64,000 nucleotides of DNA from Dipteris shenzhenensis (lineage: Eukaryota; Polypodiophyta; Polypodiopsida; Gleicheniales). The stretch lies in assembly GCA_047967505.1 (NCBI GenBank), contig CM106541.1. One strand, 5' to 3'. The stretch's first letter is position 1. Each line of letters begins with the position of its first letter. Position numbers and translations under genes: made by a program. Below are positions 57,560-64,000 of the stretch, piece by piece. The notes beneath the pieces were generated by a model. The model worked only from the letters and a program-made list of their open reading frames with translations, searched no databases and had not been told where the DNA came from.

Positions 57560-59340
57560 TAAACTTTTCTACGATTTTGAGAGCACATGCATTGTATAAT
57601 CATCGTCATGAGTCAATATTAACCCAAGGATATCCTAATGCTTTAAGGGAAGATCAACATCCAGAAGAACAACAAAATAGAAGCATTGAGGAGGAGGATG
57701 CACTAAGGATGAAATAATGCAAAACATGATAAAAACTTACTTTGATGCTCCTTCACCCCCAGATGAAGGAGATGAAGATGTTGAAACAATTAGGGAGGAT
57801 AGCATGAGTCCTCAAGAGGAGAGCTTATGAAATGAATCAAGCACCATGTTATAGCAAATATCATCTTGCAGCCATTCTTATAATTTTAAATTTACAAGCA
57901 ACCTATGGATGGTTAGACACTAGTGTTTCATATGTCTTTTGGTAAGAGTTTTAATGTATTCTAAACTATAGTTTCATTGCATGTACTTCCAAATTGGTAT
58001 TTTGAATTCATTGAATGGATTTATTTCTCAGGTTACTTCAAACACTACTTCCAAAAGGAAATATAGTTTTCGACTCAAGAAAGGATGCAAAGAAAATGCT
58101 TGCATCATTAGGATTGTATTACAAGTCAATTCATGCATGATCCAACGATTACATCCTTTACAGAGAAACATACGAACACCCTACAACTTGTCCACAATGT
58201 ACTCGACACATGCCCATCTTAACGTGCATCTCACACTTGTTTCATTGTGGATTTGCGTTCTTGCAACCACTTCACGGATGGAACATTAAGGATGCCTATG
58301 GATGGGAACGTTTAGACACATGTAGGAAAGAAGTGGCCAGAGATGTTAATCCATTTGGGCATCAGTCCACATCATGACCCATGCACAATATTCCTCCTTG
58401 GTTGACCATGAAGAAGGGGCATTTAACCCTCATTGTGCTAGGCAAGTGCAAGCTGAAGAACATGGATGTGTATCTAGCCCCTTTGGTAGAAGACTTATAA
58501 ATTTTGTGGAATGGAATTGGGAGCAACTTTGGCAAGATCTAGAAGTCAAAATACCTCCACCAACATAATGTCACATATCTATTAGACTTGATCCTACATA
58601 TGATTGGGGGAAAACACATTGCAAAAGCATGAGAGGACTTGAAAGCGATGAAAACAAAAAGATACTTTGGTAGACCATGCTAGCAAGGTTATTCTACCAA
58701 AGGCACCATGGGTGTTGACAAAAGCAAAAGAGACCCGGGTGAAGAGTGTTATCATGGATATGAAAAACCTTTCCGGGTACATGCATAACTTAAAGGGTGC
58801 CTTTACTTCAAGTGGAGAAAAAAGTGGTCTAAATTTGCATGATTGGCATAAAATGATGCATGTAACATTATTCCCATTTGATTTAAAAAAAATTTTGAAC
58901 TCTTGTTTTGATTTTATTAACACATGATTGTTACTATAGTGTGTACTTCCAATTGCTTTGCAAGGATGTAGTACTAAAGATGTGTTAGATGTCATGAACA
59001 AGCTCAGTGTATTTGTGAGGTATGGAAAAGGGTCTATAACTACATGCCTAATTTCCCTTTGCATTACAAAAGCTAGTTCCATTGCTTACCACAACAGATA
59101 AATGCACGTGGATTTCATCAAAAAGATCAAGAAATCATCCATTTTGAAAATGATTTTGAAAATGAGAATTCTTGCCATCAAAGATGTATGTTTGATTGAA
59201 AAGGCATTTACAAATATCATGGACATCCAATTGCATCTACTCATGCACTTGGTAGATGAGGTGGCATATGCTGGAACTATGCATAGCCAATGGATGTTTT
59301 TCTTGGAATGGTTTACAAAGGGCTGGTATATAAGATAAAA
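57560..59340 (+). pseudogene. CACTA (En/Spm-type) transposase TNP2 remnant with DUF4218
   Basis: Successive frames give the order of plant TNP2-type transposases. An acidic N-terminal region at 57718-57830 has YFDAPSPPDEGDED. The cysteine-bearing block at 58072-58230 has KMLASLGLYYKSIHA, ILYRETYEHPTTCPQC. The conserved block at 58345-58516 has VNPFGHQSTS, IPPWLTMKKGHL and KNMDVYLAPLVEDL. The region before DUF4218 is at 58667-58927 (LNLHDWHKMMHV). DUF4218 itself covers 58950-59336 (LPIALQGCSTKDVL; HLVDEVAYAGTMHSQWMFFL). Multiple stops and frame changes occur, so it cannot act now. CACTA-ending terminal repeats were not located; the hairpin array directly upstream may be its subterminal region. 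Confidence 0.85.
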
Positions 59341-59512
59341 AGCTAGACCAAAGGGAAGCATGGTTGTAGCTACTTGGTGCAATAGTCAATGTTTTATGTT
59401 ATGGAGTTTCCTATACAATTTATGCTAGACATGCCTTGACTTTGGGATGACAACAATGACCCACGAGTTGTAGGAGAGACCAGACAAGGGAAGGGAAATC
59501 AGAAGAAAAGGA

Positions 59513-59794
59513 GTGTCTCCTTGCACCTCAAAGGTGAACACCTTTTGTCTTTACAATTGTAGAGATATGGATCAACAATATAAAAAAGAAAGAGCTAAAA
59601 GAGAGGAGAATAGAAAAGTGTGGAAAAGGACCAATAGTGGTAGGAACTATCCTCCAAAGTTATCAAAAATTCCTGCTAAATGCACCATCGATTGGTTAGA
59701 AGACACCCTCAAAGATGCCGATCAAAGAGGGGAGATTTTGACAGTTAGGGAGGAGGAATTCCGACAGTATCTCTGCATGCTAGCAGAGATTTGA
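59513..59794 (+). CDS. Unrecognised 93-codon ORF after the CACTA transposase
   Basis: An open frame on the transposase strand, rich in Lys, Arg and Glu (RDMDQQYKKERAKREENRKV), ending REEEFRQYLCMLAEI. By position it could be the C-terminal end of the CACTA protein or of its second gene. I see no domain. Its integrity may be chance, given the decay around it. Confidence 0.25.
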   Translation: MSPCTSKVNTFCLYNCRDMDQQYKKERAKREENRKVWKRTNSGRNYPPKLSKIPAKCTIDWLEDTLKDADQRGEILTVREEEFRQYLCMLAEI

Positions 59795-59799
59795 GTGCC

Positions 59800-60805
59800 T
59801 CATATTGAGGACTTACCTGCTGTAAATCAGCATGATCACTAGTAAACTCTTGTGATATATCTACATTATCTATGGTAAAAGATGGAGTTAGATTCATGCA
59901 TGAAGCTGATGGTTGTGCATCACTGGAATCGGACTGTACTGATGCATAAATCTCCTCATGCTAAGGAATGATCTGCTGATCTGAGGTGCTGGTGATAATT
60001 GGATCCCAGTATGATGCAATTGGGCATGTTTGAGCCGACATTGGAATATCATGAACACTAATCTGCATCAAGCATGAACTGTATACAATAGCCATAAGTG
60101 CATGCTAAAACACTGAGGTGATATCCACTGCACTGGGGCAAGGCTACACTGGGGCATAAATGTCCTCATGCTGAGGAATGATCTACTTTGAAAAGCTCAT
60201 CATTCAAGCTATGTAGAGTGAGATACGCTCAATTTTGTAGCGAGTTTCTTTCTTGAGTGTTGTATGAGAAACATAGATAAACCTTGATATTTTTGAGGGA
60301 TTTATAAGGCTCTTCAAGTGATTTTATCATGAGTTTTGTTAAGGTCTATTTCAAGATTCATGTGAGTAGCAAGGCTTCTTGAGAGAAAGAAGGGGAGAGA
60401 GAGAGTTCTAAATCCTCCTTCAAGCCCATCCAACCACATCTTTGGCTCCCAAAATATATGACACCCACAATTGACAACAAAGAAGCAACTATACATCTCT
60501 AGCAACTTCTATGACTGGTAGTTTAAGCTACCTTGACAAAGAAAGCAAAAGTTAATATTACAAACACGTGACGTAGCTTCAATGCCTAATACAACATAAA
60601 GCAAAGGAGTTGGCTAGACCCATTGACACTAGAAGTGAAGCTCAAGGTCATTAAAAGCTTAGGGGCCAACGACACCCAACTAACTATCATAGCTACAACA
60701 AGATAGAAGCTAGTCAAAGCAAGCCGACTAGTTCCAAGGGCAGTGCCATCAACAAAAGGTCTTGTACATGCACCCTCTACTCACCCAATGCAATTTAAGA
60801 GGGGG
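59800..60805. other. Unassigned, with two copies of a CTCATG...GGAATGATCT phrase
   Basis: GCATAAATCTCCTCATGCTA followed by AGGAATGATCTGCT (about 59945) recurs diverged at about 60154. The right end (60500-60800) leads into a polypurine tract and LTR start and may be the tail of a plus-strand Copia, though no reading frame confirms it. Confidence 0.4.
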
Positions 60806-60970
60806 TGTTAAGGATGGTGTAAATTGCACCATACCTTAAGAGCATTAGATTAGGGGGAAACCCTAACCCTAACCCTAATGGGTTCTCATGTAGATATTCA
60901 CATCGAATTTCTTTTATACAAAAGAATGTACATGATCACATTAAACCTTTTATATATACAACACACTATA
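60806..60970 (+). repeat. Copia 3' LTR start (plus strand), right end uncertain
   Basis: AATTTAAGAGGGGG (polypurine tract) is followed by TGTTAAGGATGGTGTAAATT, related to the minus-strand LTR at 2492 (TGTTGAGAATGGTGTG). Both contain GATTGCACCATA-like text and AAACCCTAA. The CCCTAACCCTAA run inside is part of the LTR. The right end was not determined. Confidence 0.55.
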
Positions 60971-61457
60971 TTGGTTGAAACTTCCACATGTTTTAAGAAG
61001 CAGGAACAAATCTATGCACTTTTATAAATCATAGTTTGATTGACTCAAATGCTAGCAAGAAAGAGACTATATGTATAGTCAATCATAGTTTGATTGACTC
61101 AAATGCTAGTTTGATTGACTCAAATGCTATCCACCTGAATATGACAACCCTAATTTTGATGAACATGAATTCATCATGAGAAGATGATCAGTGAAGGATG
61201 TATCTTGGGAAAACATAGCTTCTTTCCCTTTATCTACTATGAGAGCCTTAACCTACTTTTTGATTTGGTCTTCAACCATGGCAATGAGCTCCTTAAGGTA
61301 TTTAATGGTCTGGCACTTCTCTTTCAAGAACTACACCCATGTCTTCTCTTTCAAGAAGTACACCGGTGTCTTCCTTAAGGTATTTAAGGGTGTCGTACTT
61401 CCCTAATAAGTACACGCTATCTTCCAAGAATAATCATCTATGAATGTAGGAAGTAAA

Positions 61458-61772
61458 TCACCTTACTAAATTCACATTAAAAGGACCACATTGGTTTAAG
61501 TGTATCAATTCAAGGATACCCTTTTCTCTTGAACCTTTCTTTGGGAACTTCAAGTCAATAAAATTTATTGACTTTTGTAAAGACAAGTACATTAAATAAG
61601 AGCACTCTATTTGCAAAGTGGTCTTTTTGAGTGGGGTTAAGTGAATGATGTGTACTCTAGGTGGGAAAACCAAGTTTATGTAGCCCATAATAGACCTATT
61701 TAGGTACATTTTGGCATACTTGGTTTGGGACATGAACATTTTATCTTGGTCTGTCCAAACCTCAATCCCCAA
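61458..61772 (-). pseudogene. Rearranged Ty1/copia fragment
   Basis: An open minus-strand frame of 104 codons starts with MGIEVWTDQDKMFMSQTKYA, the end of Copia reverse transcriptase (family: LGIEVxxxxxGIFhSQxKYA). It later carries KGILELIHLNQCGPF, an integrase-core start (family: LELVHSDVCGP). Integrase normally precedes reverse transcriptase, so the order is rearranged or two fragments are joined. Confidence 0.7.
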
Positions 61773-61931
61773 ATTTCATGTCAAAGTCAAATTTCTTGTC
61801 AAAGTCAAATTTGCTATGACTGGTAGTTTAAGCTAATTAGGTACATTTTGGCATACTTGGTTTGGGACATGAACATTTTATCTTGGTCTATCCAAACCTC
61901 AATCCCCAAATTTCATGTCAAAGTCAAATTT
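61689..61931. repeat. 94-bp direct repeat with 22-bp filler sequence
   Basis: The stretch beginning TTAGGTACATTTTGGCATAC occurs at 61689 and again at 61838, one mismatch seen over about 94 bp. Just before the second copy, 61814-61835 is an exact 22-bp match to 60509-60530 (TATGACTGGTAGTTTAAGC core). Confidence 0.92.
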
Positions 61932-62585
61932 GGCTTGTCTCATCAAATTTTTATTATAACCACATGCAAGCTGGCACTCTATCATAGTTGGTAGCAAGAT
62001 TCTTTATCAAGCATCACATGCTACGAGAACTAGTTGACTTCATCATCATGCTTTGTCTACCAATTGTAATATTATGAGCTTTTATAAACCATACAAAGAC
62101 TTATGCAATTCACAATCCTTCTCCTTGTCTTTGGTGTCGAACTAGCCTAGATTTATACTTTTCCACACTTCCATCACTCTTGATTTTTATTTGGTAGACT
62201 CATTCTTATCAATGTGTGTCTATCCTAGTAGTAGATCTACTAATTTTTAAGTTTTATTTTGTATGATACCATCATACTCCTCTTTCATGGCATCCTCATT
62301 ATTTTCTGGCTCAATTATGCCTTTAATGGTAGCCATCAAAGCAGGATTGTAAGCCTATTAATACTCCTATGAATCTAGACAATAAAGGTTAAAAGATTAG
62401 GATAGTTCTAGAGTGGCACTCTATAGAGGAAACTACTTAGTAGCTTTATATATTTGACTACTACCAGTTCAAACAACTTATCTACTTAGTGCAATGGGGG
62501 GATGGGCAAGAACCGAGTTTTTCGAGGAGTTTTGAAGCACGTTTTTTTTGGCAACCACCACATTTTGTTCCACCTATTCCACTTG
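61932..62585. other. Unassigned spacer
   Basis: AT-rich sequence, perhaps further Copia debris on the minus strand (the upstream side of 61458-61772), but no motif was identified. Confidence 0.35.
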
Positions 62586-62588
62586 TGA

Positions 62589-62986
<398 letters not shown>

Positions 62987-63114
62987 GAATGTAGATGAAA
63001 TCATGTGCAAGCACTAGACAAAAGTCCATGCTACTTGATTTTAAACAAAAAATTTAGCACTTTGAGTCTCAAACAATAATAATTTTACTGACATTTCAAA
63101 GCAGCATTACAATT

Positions 63115-63735
63115 CTATTTATTCTTCCATGGGCGGCACATGGAAGGGTTTTTGGACACAAAATCCTCAACTGTCCTGGCATGGTTTGTTAGTCAGTGTA
63201 GATAGGGCAAGAGACTTGAGTGGAGAACTATATCCATGCAATCCCCCATAAAAGTGGGTGGGACAATGTAGGTGTTTGCGGGATTTTGATCCATCTTCTC
63301 CGCATTGTCATCCACAAACAATGTCGCCAAAGGGTCAAAGTGTTGCCAATTGATATCGGCCAAGCGCTTCCCAATGCCCCTGTCCTCTCCCTACATCTGT
63401 GGCATGTGTGGTACATTTATCCTAGCTGTACTCAAACACAAAGAAGGAGTGTCTTGGCAATATTCTCCCTTTAGCAAGACCAATAATCTCTGCAGATTGT
63501 CCTATTGTACCGAGCTCCAAATAGCCACATCAAATTGCCTCCCCACCTCATGTAGGAACTTGGTCACACCAGGTCTTAACAGGACCCAATGGCTCTGCAG
63601 CTCTAACGCCTTGGCGTGCAAGGCACCCTGAGTCTTTAGCCTCCTATGTAGCAACACTCCGTTCAAATAAAAAATCACCAGCTTCCTTGAAGCTGGGGGA
63701 AATTGTTCATAGCCACAAACTTGATGAGATTACAA
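63115..63735 (-). pseudogene. FCP1/SCP-like HAD phosphatase domain pseudogene
   Basis: One continuous minus-strand frame of about 206 codons with three stops (near 63502, 63412 and 63190). The order of motifs is that of an FCP1 homology domain: RKLVIFYLNGVLLHRR (about 63640-63690), LLRPGVTKFLHEV, FDVAIWSS, then TLFVDDNAEKMDQNP with the HAD acidic pair (about 63290-63320), and near the end VEDFVSKNPS. Family members dephosphorylate proteins, classically the RNA polymerase II C-terminal domain. The first motif should be hhhDxxG/T; the nucleophile Asp is Tyr here. With the stops, this rules out activity. It shows no introns and could be a retrocopy, but no poly(A) tail was seen. Confidence 0.75.
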
Positions 63736-64000
63736 AAGTGCAATATTGCATAAAAGAAAAACCAAATTGCATGTAGTTGAATTTCAACAAACATTCATGC
63801 AGATGTCAAACTCGAATCCATACTCTACCTCTAAGAAATTGTGCTTCCCTTCCCTCTATGGTGAGGCACAAGACTCTCCGCCCCTCTTGCACTGGGGGTT
63901 CTACCAAATCTTCGCACCCTGCATTGCAATCAAGGAGCGTGTCTCCATGTTTTGAGAAGGCCTACAACAACCTCATCCAAAACAATCATCCATGTTGCAT
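63736..64000 (-). other. Unrecognised minus-strand coding-like stretch
   Basis: Upstream of the FCP1-like pseudogene and on the same strand, a frame reads AFSKHGDTLLDCNAGCEDL with stops before it and a frameshift after it. The GDTLLDCNAG stretch resembles the glycine-containing loop of an AdoMet-dependent DNA methyltransferase fold, but this is only a resemblance. The region is cut by the window end. Confidence 0.2.

Noticed and set aside
60848-60885. Run of AAACCCTAACCCTAACCCTAA that looks telomeric
   Set aside because: Only three irregular units, and it lies inside a Copia LTR start; a related LTR at 2440-2460 has a similar AAACCCTAAT phrase.

Overview
The window is nuclear DNA of a seed plant. 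It is intron-bearing, gene-poor, and packed with decayed Ty1/copia and Ty3/gypsy retrotransposons, L1-type LINEs, a CACTA-type DNA transposon and microsatellites. Very low gene density, a 2.2-kb intron that has absorbed a retroelement piece, and many old truncated LTR elements suggest a large-genome plant, most likely a conifer or other gymnosperm. That placement is inference; no species marker was read.

Only one gene looks intact and functional: a seven-exon, plus-strand gene at 46366-52075 encoding a 774-residue P-loop protein of the LPA1 / 2-phosphoglycerate-kinase-like family. Every exon junction is GT-AG and in phase. Two other host-gene-like traces are degenerate: a minus-strand FCP1/HAD phosphatase-like reading frame at 63115-63735 with three stops and a lost nucleophile, and an unrecognised two-exon-like minus-strand frame at 41178-41502 next to a GC-rich palindromic promoter-like block.

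Layout: 1-2330 is unassigned. 2339-7670 is a minus-strand Copia interrupted by a plus-strand gag-only element (4349 to about 6500). 7690-10300 is a minus-strand L1-like LINE fused to that Copia. 10360-11340 is a plus-strand DUF7869-type pseudogene. 15100-19050 is a second minus-strand LINE with an internal 0.3-kb tandem duplication. 20361-20602 is a foldback (MITE-like) element. 22788-30938 is a plus-strand Copia with both LTRs, split inside its integrase by a younger gag-only element (25661-28287) with a perfect TATTC target duplication. 31150-37330 holds two minus-strand Gypsy remnants. 37340-46010 is mainly unassigned sequence with short tandem duplications. The LPA1 gene follows. 54841-55519 is a polypurine satellite. 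55887-57400 is tandem and hairpin repeats leading into a degenerate CACTA transposase (57560-59800). 60806-61931 holds Copia debris, and 62590-62986 is a compound microsatellite.

Most reading frames are remnants of mobile elements. The two gag-only elements belong to one family and probably depended on proteins supplied by related autonomous Copia elements. No operon-like or novel multi-gene system was found. The most unusual structures are the nested gag-only family, the 24-bp LTR extension, the hairpin array beside the CACTA gene, and the alternating polypurine satellite.
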